Source of the DNA: Micromonospora inaquosa
Lineage (GTDB): Bacteria > Actinomycetota > Actinomycetes > Mycobacteriales > Micromonosporaceae
NCBI RefSeq assembly: GCF_003857055.1
Contig: NZ_QGSZ01000255.1
Span: 1-49,208 of the forward strand
Length of the DNA stretch: 49,208 nt
Reading direction: 5' to 3'
Below, piece by piece: positions 18,866 through 26,076 of the stretch. Below the pieces are notes generated by a model. The model was not told where the DNA came from. It worked only from the letters and a program-made list of their open reading frames with translations, and ran no database searches. Both the position numbers and the translations under genes were made by a program. Within the stretch, counting starts at the first letter, position 1. Each line of letters opens with the position of its first letter.

Positions 18866-20007
18866 CGTCGAACCCGCTCGTCGCCGCCGCTGCGGACACC
18901 CCGCCCAGCGCCTGGGCGGGCGTGTGGATCTGCGAGGACATCGAACTCATCGCGCAGGGCGTCCGCAACGGCAGTTGGATCGACGGCAGCCTCGGCGTCG
19001 TGAGCGCCGGCCTGGACGCCCTCGCCCTCGTCTCCGACCCGGTCGGCGCCCTGCTCCAGTACGGGATCGCCTGGCTCATCGAACACGTCAAGCCGCTCAG
19101 TGAGGCGCTGGACTGGCTCGCCGGAGACCCCGCGCAGATCACCGCACACGCCCAGAGCTGGCGCAACGTCGCCGGGTCACTGCGCGACGACGCCGCCGAA
19201 CTGGCCCGCGCCGTCCGCAACGACGTCGCCGGCTGGGGCGGCAGCGCCGGCCCCGCCTACCGAGCCTGGGCCGCCGAACAACAACAGGCCATCGCCGGCC
19301 TCGCCCAGGGCGCCGACACCCTGGCCGCGATCACCGAAGGCGCCGCCGGCCTGGTCGCCGCCGTCCGGCTCCTCGTCCGCGACGCCATCGCCACCTGCGT
19401 GTCCCGCATCATCACGTACGCCGGCGAACTCCTCATCACCGGCGGCCTGGCCGCGCCGCTGGTCGCGGAGCAGGTGACGACCTTGGTGGCGTCGTGGGGT
19501 GCGCGGATCGCGCGGCTGTTGCGCGGGTTGCTGGCCAGCCTGCGGCGGTTGATCCCGGAGGTACGCCGACTCGGCGACCTCATCGAGAAACTCAAGCAGG
19601 TCCTGGGCCGACTCAGGGGATCGCCGGTAGACCTCGGCGACCTCAGTCGGGTTCGCGGTCGAGGCGCTGGTCCTCGAATGCCGATGAACACAGAATCGGT
19701 GACGACTATTGCCGCGAAGTACGGGATTGATATCTCCGACATCCGGCTCACCGTCAATAACCGGGTGTCTGGTGTGTGCGGGCTGACGAAGCCCGACGAG
19801 TCGGTCATGCTCTGTCGAGAAGCCTTCCGGAGCGAGGAGGACCTTGCCCGTACCCTTGAGCATGAGCGGTTCCATGTCGCCGAACTCCGGCAAGGGCACC
19901 CGTACCCAGCCAGCCGTCATGAGATCGACGCATTCGAGGATCGAGCTTATGCGCATGAGGAACAGTGGTGGACCAACCATTCGGTCAGACCGGAAGGAGC
20001 GCGTTGA
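18862..20007 (+). CDS. Polymorphic toxin with WXG-type leader and C-terminal HExxH domain
   Basis: 381 aa, starting at GTG 18862 within an overlapping GTGA. Residues 1-260 are helical and contain a WxG turn (DVAGWGGSAG, W125) flanked by long helices, the leader module of type VII secreted toxins. After an Arg/Gly linker (RVRGRGAGPRMP, about 264-274), residues 275-381 form a separate domain with HERFH at 334-338 and downstream acids E354 and E359, matching a zincin metallopeptidase pattern (HExxH...E). The C-terminal part is less GC-rich at third positions than the leader, as expected for an exchangeable toxin tip. Target unknown. The stop overlaps the next ATG by one base. Catalysis by zinc is inferred. 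Confidence 0.75.
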   Translation: MTSNPLVAAAADTPPSAWAGVWICEDIELIAQGVRNGSWIDGSLGVVSAGLDALALVSDPVGALLQYGIAWLIEHVKPLSEALDWLAGDPAQITAHAQSWRNVAGSLRDDAAELARAVRNDVAGWGGSAGPAYRAWAAEQQQAIAGLAQGADTLAAITEGAAGLVAAVRLLVRDAIATCVSRIITYAGELLITGGLAAPLVAEQVTTLVASWGARIARLLRGLLASLRRLIPEVRRLGDLIEKLKQVLGRLRGSPVDLGDLSRVRGRGAGPRMPMNTESVTTIAAKYGIDISDIRLTVNNRVSGVCGLTKPDESVMLCREAFRSEEDLARTLEHERFHVAELRQGHPYPASRHEIDAFEDRAYAHEEQWWTNHSVRPEGAR

Positions 20008-20291
20008 TGGCCACGTTCGATGAGTGGCTGACGGCGTACGACGTCGTCTATCGTGCGCTGCCGGCGACGTCGGATCTTGCCTGCCCGAACTGCGGGCACC
20101 GGACCCTACGAATCGTCTTCACGGCACGGCCAGCAGCTGCGGAGGGGTACGTCTCGTTCTGGTGCGACACCTGCCTGGAGGGGATCTACGTGTCCCGGGC
20201 GCCCGTTCCACCCGGAGTCACCGCCCGATCGACGGACGAGCCGAGCGAGGAACGCAACCGGGGCATCCCCGACTACCGCCTCGTGACGTAA
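20007..20291 (+). CDS. Small zinc-ribbon protein, candidate immunity factor
   Basis: 94 aa from ATG 20007 (AAGGAG 9 nt upstream; TGATG overlap with the toxin stop). Two CxxC knuckles, CPNCGH and WCDTC, form a likely zinc ribbon; between them lies a beta-rich stretch. The N-terminus FDEWLTAYDVVYRAL is helical. Position directly after the toxin makes immunity the best guess, although small zinc ribbons of this kind also occur as accessory genes in such operons. No enzyme motif. Confidence 0.7.
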   Translation: MATFDEWLTAYDVVYRALPATSDLACPNCGHRTLRIVFTARPAAAEGYVSFWCDTCLEGIYVSRAPVPPGVTARSTDEPSEERNRGIPDYRLVT

Positions 20292-20350
20292 CGACTGTGC
20301 GCCTGTTAGGCCAGGGTGACCTGGTCCGCGAGCATTGATTGTGGGAACTA

Positions 20351-20695
20351 ATGGCTGGCCTTATCGTCCTGCAACCCGGCGTCGACTGGACCGCAACCGG
20401 AGGGTTGTTCGACTGGACGCTAGAGTTCTTGATCTCCCGTCTCTCCGACAGGCAGACCGCCGACCACCTGCAGGAGATCGTCGACAACAACCTCGGGTCG
20501 TTGTGGATCGACGACTTGCCCATCGCAGCACAGCAGGAGATCGTGGGCCACTGGCGCAACGGCCTGGTGACGGCTGGCGAGCGACAACTTCCGGAGACCG
20601 AGCACAAGGTCGACGTCATCCGCCATCTTCAGGAACTGGTCGACACAACCTATTCGGCTGGGTTTCCCGGATCAGGCAGTATTGGTAGTCGATGA
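20351..20695 (+). CDS. Hypothetical protein at end of toxin operon, second immunity candidate
   Basis: 114 aa, acidic. Starts MAGLIVLQPGVDWTATGGLFDWTLEFLI; an all-alpha pattern follows with two Trp-containing segments (SLWIDDLP, VGHWRNGL). I do not recognise the family. It sits 59 bp after the zinc-ribbon gene, same strand, and codon use is less GC-rich than in the core genes, consistent with a mobile toxin cassette. GTG 20339 is an alternative start. A weak GGGA precedes ATG 20351. Confidence 0.65.
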   Translation: MAGLIVLQPGVDWTATGGLFDWTLEFLISRLSDRQTADHLQEIVDNNLGSLWIDDLPIAAQQEIVGHWRNGLVTAGERQLPETEHKVDVIRHLQELVDTTYSAGFPGSGSIGSR

Positions 20696-20752
20696 CGCCG
20701 TGCGGTCCCATCACCGTAGGAGTTGGTCCAGGGCTCCGGCGACGTCGTGATC

Positions 20753-20768
20753 GCCTCAGACTTGAGGC
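20753..20768 (+). terminator. Short hairpin between toxin operon and DnaA fragment
   Basis: GCCTCA-GACT-TGAGGC is a perfect 6-bp stem with 4-nt loop, 57 bp after the last toxin-operon stop. It could end transcription from both sides. The rest of 20696-20857 has no recognisable feature. Confidence 0.4.
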
Positions 20769-20857
20769 ATTCGGTTGAGAAGCGCCTGGTGTGCCGGCAG
20801 TGAGCCGTTCTGCGCAACGGGTCGATCACTGAACGTTGTCACGCGATTGTGAGGACT

Positions 20858-21412
20858 TCAATCCTTCCGCGGAATCGCGGTCGCGGTTCTCGTCTGGGGG
20901 TTCGGCGGTTGGATGTCTGCTAGAAGGCCCCACTCGAAGCGGGTCCGCAGGCGGTCATCCAGGGTGTACAGCTGGCGCGGGGATCGGTCGGAGCTGATGA
21001 CGATCCGCTTGTCGGCGTTGTGCAGGGCGTTGAAGGTGTGGAGGACCTCCTCCTGCGCCCGGTCGCTGTTCTCTAAATGCTGGATGTCGTCGATCAGTAG
21101 GACGTCGACGTGGCGGTGGCGGCGTTGGAAGTCATGCGTCTTGTTGTGCCGCAGGGACTTGGTGATCTTGGCGAGTTGTTGGGACGAAACGTATTGGATG
21201 AACTGTGCGTTGCGGAGCATGGTTGCGTGCTGCCCGATCGCGTGCAACAGGTGGGTCTTGCCCAACCCCGAGCCGCCGAAGATGAACAGCGGGTTGTACG
21301 CCTTCACCGGTGCTTCGGCGACGGCGACCGCCGCCGCGTGAGCGAATCGGTTGGACGAGCCGACGACAAACGTGTCGAAGGTGTGCTCGGGGTGGCCCCA
21401 GTCCTCTTCCAT
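20858..21412 (-). CDS. Truncated DnaA-like AAA+ protein (domain III core only)
   Basis: 184 aa, clearly Dna[21 protein letters not shown], Walker A GGSGLGKT (46-53), Walker [10 protein letters not shown] (105-113), sensor 1 SSDR (140-143) and the box VII arginine-finger element [17 protein letters not shown] (154-170). Full DnaA exceeds 450 aa; the N-terminal domains I-II, the AAA+ lid and the DNA-binding domain IV are all missing, and homology fades in the last residues (ATAIPRKD where DnaA has AILRKK). An in-frame stop lies 12 nt before the ATG and no ribosome site is visible. It cannot bind DnaA boxes. Either a decaying paralogue or a stand-alone AAA+ module. Confidence 0.75.
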   Translation of the reverse strand: MEEDWGHPEHTFDTFVVGSSNRFAHAAAVAVAEAPVKAYNPLFIFGGSGLGKTHLLHAIGQHATMLRNAQFIQYVSSQQLAKITKSLRHNKTHDFQRRHRHVDVLLIDDIQHLENSDRAQEEVLHTFNALHNADKRIVISSDRSPRQLYTLDDRLRTRFEWGLLADIQPPNPQTRTATAIPRKD

Positions 21413-21450
21413 GGGGGCACGTTAGGCCCGGACCCGCGCGTCACGCAACG

Positions 21451-21681
21451 CGCGCCGACGTCCTGGACAAGTCCGTCATGCCGGCGGTCGACTCCCCGAT
21501 TCCGGACGGACTGTCGGTCACCGAACTGACCACGGTATTGGCGACCCTGTTGGCATCGCCGAACGCGGTCGGCATGCACGTGGGAATCTACGACCCCGAA
21601 CTCGACCCGACGGTCCAGGTCGCGACGGCGCTGGTCGACGCCATCGTCAACGCGTTCGAGACCGCGAACAAGCACAATTGA
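21451..21681 (+). pseudogene. Arginase/ureohydrolase family C-terminal fragment
   Basis: The frame reads RADVLDKSVMPAVDSP...GLSVTELTTVLATLLASPNAVGMHVGIYDPELDP and runs to a normal stop. This is the last quarter of an actinomycete arginase-family protein, where VDVDVLDPxxxPAVDSP holds metal-binding aspartates. The first three quarters are missing and the frame has no proper start; upstream bases belong to the divergent DnaA fragment. It cannot be active. Confidence 0.7.
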
Positions 21682-21993
21682 CCACGCCCGCCCCATGCCC
21701 GGGTGGTTGCCTACACGGCATGGGCCGAGACCGGCGCCCTCGCTGAACGCACCCGCGCTCCGGCTTAGGACTCCTCCATATCGGGCGCCGGCGCTGTCGG
21801 CGCACCGCCGACAGCGGTCTCTCACCATGGCTCAGGGCCCCGGCAAAGCCCTGAGGTGTCCGGCTTGATCGGGTTGAAGTAAACGCGCCCTTGCTGGTGG
21901 TAGCGGGGGGGCATGACCGGTTCAGAAGATCATCGAGTTTCCTACTCCTTGTGATCTGTCCGAAGTGACCCATGCCCGCGTTGACGAAGGTGT
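21682..21993. other. Gene-free interval between pseudogenes
   Basis: No convincing coding frame, hairpin or promoter. Lower GC patches (for example near 21920-21960) suggest degraded mobile DNA. A 14-codon frame at 21972 (MPALTKVSDPRARR) faintly recalls the N-terminus of ISAs1-type transposases but is too short to call. Confidence 0.4.
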
Positions 21994-22275
21994 CTGATCC
22001 CCGGGCTCGGCGGTGTTCCGGCGGAACACATCGCCCAAGCAGTCGGGTTACCCATTCCGGGCCGTGACGGGGGTGTCGGTGGGCGCATACCGGACCTGGT
22101 CGTGTGGAGCAAGGCTCAGGCAGACGCCGTGTGGCTACCGGTCGCCTACGTGCTCCTCGTGGTCGAGATCGTTTCGCCCGTCTCCGAGGGCGTCGACACG
22201 GTGACCAAGCGCAGCGAATACTCCGCCGCCGGCGTCCCCCAGCAGTGGGTGGTGGAGCAGCCCTGCTGGTCGTAG
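21994..22275 (+). pseudogene. Uma2-family endonuclease C-terminal fragment
   Basis: The frame reads AEHIAQAVGLPIP...GRIPDLVVW...VLLVVEIVSPVSEGVDTVTKRSEYSAAGVPQQWVVEQP. It carries the PD-(D/E)xK-like Uma2 hallmarks PD, EIVSP and the KxxEY..AGxxxxWVV element. The N-terminal half is absent (in-frame TGA at 21982) and the C-terminus ends early at TAG 22273, short of the usual beta-strand tail. A remnant, not a functional gene. Confidence 0.7.
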
Positions 22276-22585
22276 CGAAGACGACCGCTGGTCACGGCGA
22301 CGTGCAGCCCGTACCGGAGCAGCTTGTCGATCTTTTCGGTGCGTCGGCGGTGACCGAGCCGCTCCAGGCCGGCGCGTAGTGGCCGTTCCTCGCCCATGCT
22401 CGGTAGGCCCTGCGGCGCGGCCACGAAGGCGCTCGCCACCTCCTCGGGCGGCATTTCCTCGAACGCCCAGTCGTTGCTCGCCTGAGTGACCCGGTACCCG
22501 CGGTACGTCTGTGGGTCGCCGCCATGAGGCCGGGCGTACCGTACGGCGATCTTGGAAGTCGTACGTCTGAGGCAGGATGTGCGCC
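22276..22585. other. Gene-free interval after Uma2 fragment
   Basis: Open frames exist on the minus strand (reading ...EEMPPEEVASAFVAAPQGL...) but have no recognisable family and no ribosome site, and they run into the Uma2 remnant. I see no promoter or RNA gene that I can support. Confidence 0.35.
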
Positions 22586-23074
22586 ATGACGACGCAACAC
22601 CAGCACCTGGTCTACGGCCACTCCACGGCGCACGACTGCCTCGCCTTCGCCGACGCCGGCACCGCGACCGAAGAGGCCGCGGAGATCCGGGCGCTCACCG
22701 CCGCGCGGACATGGGGCGAAGCCCGGCAGGTTCGAATGACCCACCTGCCGAACCCCGCAGGCCCGGAATACCACGAGCCGGAGGACGGGTACGCCGACGA
22801 CAAGCCCTTCGACATCACCAAGGTGGGTGCGGTCGAGGACGGCAACTGGCCGCCGATGGTCACCGAGCGGGCGTTCACGGTGCTGCCGCAGGACCTGCAG
22901 GACCGGTACGGCAAGCGTCAGGTCACCGTGCACAACGGCGACTACCTTGAGATCGCGGTCGCCGGTGAGGGCGAGCTGGTCGCCGAGCTGCGGGTACGCG
23001 GCTACGAGGTGACCCGCGACGACGCGCTCATCAACCTGCTCGACGGCTTCGACCTGGGCTCACCCGCCGCTTGA
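22586..23074 (+). CDS. Hypothetical protein
   Basis: 162 aa from ATG 22586 (AGGATG-type site just upstream; the frame can also start at 22577). Begins MTTQHQHLVYGHSTAHDCLAFADAGTATEEAAEIRAL; acidic, soluble, with no transmembrane helix or signal. A repeated use of VTxHNGDYLEIAVAGEGELVAELRVRGYEV suggests an alpha/beta C-terminal half. I do not recognise the family. Codon use is typical of the host, so it is probably a real native gene. It ends at a strong hairpin. Confidence 0.75.
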   Translation: MTTQHQHLVYGHSTAHDCLAFADAGTATEEAAEIRALTAARTWGEARQVRMTHLPNPAGPEYHEPEDGYADDKPFDITKVGAVEDGNWPPMVTERAFTVLPQDLQDRYGKRQVTVHNGDYLEIAVAGEGELVAELRVRGYEVTRDDALINLLDGFDLGSPAA

Positions 23075-23079
23075 GCAGT

Positions 23080-23123
23080 CACGGAGACGCCCGCGTCGCC
23101 CGGGGTGAGCCGGCGTCTCCGTG
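23080..23123. terminator. Bidirectional hairpin terminator
   Basis: CACGGAGACGCC (23080-23091) and GGCGTCTCCGTG (23112-23123) make a 12-bp perfect stem between the converging genes that end at 23074 and 23129. Confidence 0.8.
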
Positions 23124-23128
23124 GCTGG

Positions 23129-24076
23129 TCAACGTCGGCGCTTGTTCAGACTCGGAAGGCCACCGGACACGGTCCGCACGCTGCCGTCCGGGTTGCTCCG
23201 GCCTGGCTTCGGTTGAGCCTCCGTCACCCGTCGCCCGGCGAGGTCGGAGGCCCTCAGGTTGACGACAACCCGGTCCGGCCGCTGCCAGCTCCGTAGCTGG
23301 GTCAGGGCGTGCTGGCTGTCGGCGATGCCGGTGAGCGAACAAATCGCCGGCATCGCGCGGGACGGCTCAGCGAGCAGGAGATGGGCGACGTCCGCTGGGG
23401 TCAGATTGCGTGGCAAGGCGTCGCCGGCCGGGACGAGGGAACCGTGGATCTCCCCATTCTCCAGCCACAACCACACCGGCCTCCGGCCATCGCCGGGTCG
23501 CATCACCGACGTTGTCGACCGGGCGCTCAGCGTGGCGCTCGGCTTGGTGCGCAGGTTGGTGCTCGGCGTGGTGCGCAGGTTGGTACCCGGCGTGATGCTC
23601 GGCGTGGTCGAGGCCTGCCTGGACGCAAGGTGAGCGCGTAGGGCAGCCGCCAGCTGCGCCCGTCGCCGCGCCAGGGCCGCAACGTCGGCCGCCGGGCGGG
23701 ACAGGGCCGCAACGTCCGCCGCCGGGCCGGACAGGGCCACCTGGTCCGCCGGTGCCTTCGGACGGGGTTGCGGCCGTCTGGTCGGGGCCGCTCGCCGTTT
23801 CGCCGCTCGCCATTCCTCCATGAACCAGCCGGCGAAGGTCCACTGCTCCCGGGTGAAACTGACCGGAATGACCTCGCTCAGGTCCGGTGCCGACGGGTCC
23901 TGAACGGAGAGTTGGGCGTGCCGCTTCGCCTGGTCGGTTGCGGTGAATGACCCGATATCGAGGATTTCGGCCAGCGGTATCCGCCTGACGTAAGCCCTCG
24001 GCCACGGCAGCAAGCGCCAACGCCGGAGGACAAGGTGCTCCTCCTCGAACCTGGCGTCCCAACGCCGAACGGCCAT
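23129..24076 (-). CDS. Hypothetical protein with repeat-rich linker
   Basis: 315 aa. The N-terminal 95 residues (MAVRRWDARFEEEHLVLRRWRLLPWPRAY...) look like a small beta-rich PH-like domain. The middle is low complexity: two 10-residue copies (LSGPAADVAALSRPAADVAA) and then 8-residue Thr-rich units (TNLRTTPS, TNLRTKPS) coded by tandem DNA repeats (23546-23584, period 24). The C-terminal part (VWLWLENGEIHGSLVPAGDALPRNLTPADVAHLLL) is ordered. ATG 24076 is preceded by GGAGG and GGGAG. Function unknown; the repeat tract probably varies in length between strains. Confidence 0.7.
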   Translation of the reverse strand: MAVRRWDARFEEEHLVLRRWRLLPWPRAYVRRIPLAEILDIGSFTATDQAKRHAQLSVQDPSAPDLSEVIPVSFTREQWTFAGWFMEEWRAAKRRAAPTRRPQPRPKAPADQVALSGPAADVAALSRPAADVAALARRRAQLAAALRAHLASRQASTTPSITPGTNLRTTPSTNLRTKPSATLSARSTTSVMRPGDGRRPVWLWLENGEIHGSLVPAGDALPRNLTPADVAHLLLAEPSRAMPAICSLTGIADSQHALTQLRSWQRPDRVVVNLRASDLAGRRVTEAQPKPGRSNPDGSVRTVSGGLPSLNKRRR

Positions 24077-24172
24077 CTCCCGCCACCTCCAGTGCTGCGC
24101 ACGCTAGCGGCCTGATGATCATCACCGCACTCGGCACAACGGGCAGTTCAGATGTCGGATCGTCCGGTTGTG

Positions 24173-24424
24173 TCAGCGACGTAGGCGGCGGGAGCAGTCG
24201 CCGTCGTGTCCGTCGCGCAGGAGGCAGCGCCGGCCGCCCGGCATTCGCAGGTCGCAGAAAACCCGGTGGCGCAGGAACTGCTGGTCCTCCTCAGAGACGG
24301 TCGTCTCCCCCGGGTCCGCCATCGGCAGCACCAGCATCCACCGGCCGATGACCCGGGCCAGGCGTTGCGCGGCAGACAGGTCGTTGGCAACGACGGGCAG
24401 GTGGATGACGTACCGCTGGCTCAT
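24173..24424 (-). CDS. Small hypothetical protein with Cys-rich tail
   Basis: 83 aa. Starts MSQRYVIHLPVVANDLSAAQRLARVIGRWM; the tail contains CDLRMPGGRRCLLRDGHDGDC, a Cys/His set (three Cys, one His) that could bind metal. Translationally coupled to the upstream DivIVA-like gene by an ATGA overlap at 24421-24424. I do not recognise a named family; the pair occurs as a unit beside XRE regulators in related actinomycetes as far as I recall. Confidence 0.7.
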   Translation of the reverse strand: MSQRYVIHLPVVANDLSAAQRLARVIGRWMLVLPMADPGETTVSEEDQQFLRHRVFCDLRMPGGRRCLLRDGHDGDCSRRLRR

Positions 24425-24720
24425 TGGGCCCGGCCCCGCTCGTTGCGGGCGCGGGCCTGATCGGTCTGCCAGCGACGCAGGCCGGCCTTGATCCGGGCGG
24501 TCTCGCGGCGGCTCTCGGCGAGAGCGGCGTAGACCGCGGCCATGTCGACGGCGACCCGGTCGAGGAAGGCGTACACGTCGTCGGGGTTCAGACCGCGACG
24601 TCCGAGCCCGGTCGGTGGGAAGCGGCGCTCACGCACCTGCCACGGCAGCAGACCGGTGTACGCGGCGGAGCGATACGTCGCACCACTCGGCGGCTCCGGT
24701 CGCTGATTGCTGGCGTTCAT
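24421..24720 (-). CDS. DivIVA-domain small protein
   Basis: 99 aa. The segment LLPWQVRERRFPPTGLGRRGLNPDDVYAFLDRVAVDMAAVYAAL matches the DivIVA N-terminal pattern (VRERxFxxxxRGLdpxdVxaFLxrVadd), followed by a helical Arg-rich tail. It is much shorter than the polar-growth protein DivIVA, so it lacks the long coiled coil. Role unknown. Divergent from the XRE gene at 24953 and sharing its 230-bp promoter region. Confidence 0.8.
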   Translation of the reverse strand: MNASNQRPEPPSGATYRSAAYTGLLPWQVRERRFPPTGLGRRGLNPDDVYAFLDRVAVDMAAVYAALAESRRETARIKAGLRRWQTDQARARNERGRAQ

Positions 24721-24872
24721 GTCTGCCTGCCTTCCTGCTGCGGAGGGGCGAGGGGTGTTCGGGGAAACACGGCGGCCGTTCGGGGGGACCGGCCGGCCGC
24801 CGTGCTGTGATCAGCCTGCGACAGTCCGCAGTGGAAACGCAACGTTCCACACCGCAATTTCGCCGTTGTGCA

Positions 24873-24901
24873 TTGACTTTCTTTGCTGAAACCCGTAGGA
24901 G
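24873..24901 (+). promoter_or_regulatory. Candidate promoter of XRE/DUF397 pair 1
   Basis: TTGACT (24873-24878), 17-bp spacer, TAGGAG (24896-24901). The start of transcription would fall near 24908, just before the palindrome 24915-24932, so the palindrome would lie in the early transcribed region. Confidence 0.45.
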
Positions 24902-24914
24902 TTGCAGGAGCAAG

Positions 24915-24932
24915 TCACGCAGTGTTGCGTGA
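24915..24932. promoter_or_regulatory. Perfect palindrome, candidate XRE operator
   Basis: TCACGCA-GTGT-TGCGTGA is a perfect 7-bp inverted repeat 21 bp before the XRE start codon. It could be bound by the XRE protein as repressor; alternatively it forms a small hairpin in the leader. Confidence 0.5.
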
Positions 24933-24952
24933 TGGAACCAGGGAGTGTGCGG

Positions 24953-25840
24953 ATGCCCGAAGACATCGGATCGACAGTGCCGCGCCGGCAACTCGGCCGG
25001 CTGCTGCGACAGTTCCGCAACGAGGCCGGAGTGACACTCGACGCCGCCGCCGAAGCCCTCGAATACAGCCGGCAGAAGATCTGGCGCCTCGAATGCGGCC
25101 AGGGCTCCGTCCGGGTGCTCGACGTCAAGGCCATGTGCGAGCTGTACGGGGTGTCGCCCGAGATGACCGAGGCGATGCGCGGCCTGGCCACGGAGACGAA
25201 GTCGAAGGGCTGGTGGCACGCGTACGGCGATGCGGTGCCGAACTGGTTCGAGCTGTACGTCGGCCTGGAATCCGCCGCTTCGCGGCTCAGAGGCTTTGAC
25301 GAGTCTCTGATCCCCGGCATCCTGCAGACCAAGGGCTACGCCGACGCGCTGATCCGGCGCGGCAGGATCCTCAGCGACGAGGAAAGGGAGCGCGCCGTCC
25401 AAGTAAGGCTTCAGCGGCAGGCGCTACTCGTCCGGCGGCTTCCTCCGGCGCCACGGCTGGAGTCGGTTTTGTCGGAGGCAGTGCTTCGACGCAAGGTCGG
25501 CGGCCCCAACGTCATGACCGCGCAACTCGACCACCTACTCAGGGTGTCAGAGTTACCGAATGTGTCCGTCCGAGTGCTACCACTGGCGGCGGGGCCACAC
25601 CCCGGCGCGGTCGCCGGTACCGTCATGATCCTCGACTTCCCGCCCACCAAGGGCGGCAGAGCAGCCCCGGAACCGTCTGTCGTCTACAGCGAGTCGCTGA
25701 CCGGTGCGCTCTACCTCGACAAGCCCGACGAGTTAGCCGCATACGAACGCGTCTGGGGAGGGCTGGATGCGATGGCCCTCGGCGAGGCAGAATCGAAAGA
25801 CATGATCAAGAGAATCTCCGGGGAGATGCGGCATGACTGA
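24953..25840 (+). CDS. XRE-family HTH regulator with DUF5753 (pair 1)
   Basis: 295 aa. The HTH covers residues about 10-65 (STVPRRQLGRLLRQFRNEAGVTLDAAAEALEYSRQKIWRLECG), and the rest is the DUF5753 domain starting at KGWWHAYGDAVPNWFELYVGLESAA. This architecture is the BldB/DUF397-linked regulator family that is greatly expanded in actinomycetes and linked to development and antibiotic control; some pairs act in a toxin-antitoxin-like way. ATG 24953 follows GGGAG and aligns with the second copy (37262), whose protein starts the same way (GSTVPRRQLGR). Overlaps the DUF397 gene by 8 nt. Confidence 0.93.
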   Translation: MPEDIGSTVPRRQLGRLLRQFRNEAGVTLDAAAEALEYSRQKIWRLECGQGSVRVLDVKAMCELYGVSPEMTEAMRGLATETKSKGWWHAYGDAVPNWFELYVGLESAASRLRGFDESLIPGILQTKGYADALIRRGRILSDEERERAVQVRLQRQALLVRRLPPAPRLESVLSEAVLRRKVGGPNVMTAQLDHLLRVSELPNVSVRVLPLAAGPHPGAVAGTVMILDFPPTKGGRAAPEPSVVYSESLTGALYLDKPDELAAYERVWGGLDAMALGEAESKDMIKRISGEMRHD

Positions 25841-26036
25841 CCTGACCGGCGCCGTCTGGCGCAAGAGCACCCGCAGCGGCGACAACGGCGGCGCCTGCGT
25901 CGAGGTCGCGACCAACCTCCCCGACACTGTCGCCGTGCGCGACTCGAAGGATTCCACGGGACCGCTACTCACCTTCACCGCTCAGGCATGGGCCGACTTC
26001 ATCGCGGCTGCCAAACGGGAGGGCCGCCCCAGCTAA
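25833..26036 (+). CDS. DUF397 protein (pair 1)
   Basis: 67 aa. The DUF397 signature is complete: WRKSTRSGDNGGACVEVATN, VAVRDSKD and FTAQAWADFI. DUF397 proteins partner the XRE/DUF5753 regulator encoded upstream; the 8-nt overlap (start inside the XRE stop region) is the same as in pair 2. It is small and cytosolic with no enzyme motif. Confidence 0.93.
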   Translation: MTDLTGAVWRKSTRSGDNGGACVEVATNLPDTVAVRDSKDSTGPLLTFTAQAWADFIAAAKREGRPS

Positions 26037-26076
26037 AGGTCGGCTTCGCCGATGATGCGCGGCCTCCTCCAGTCGG

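Noticed and set aside
21972..22020. Possible N-terminus of an ISAs1-type transposase (MPALTKVSDPRARR)
   Set aside because: Only 14 codons match by eye; the following frame is unrelated and no inverted repeats were found.
22135..22587. Minus-strand frames over 22135-22587
   Set aside because: No recognised family, no ribosome site, and overlap with the Uma2 remnant on the other strand.
23546..23720. CRISPR-like regular repeats
   Set aside because: Periods of 24 and 30 bp are in frame with the gene and lack unique spacers; they code for peptide repeats.
26040..26052. TCGGC-TTC-GCCGA hairpin after DUF397 pair 1
   Set aside because: A 5-bp stem is too weak to call a terminator in such GC-rich DNA.
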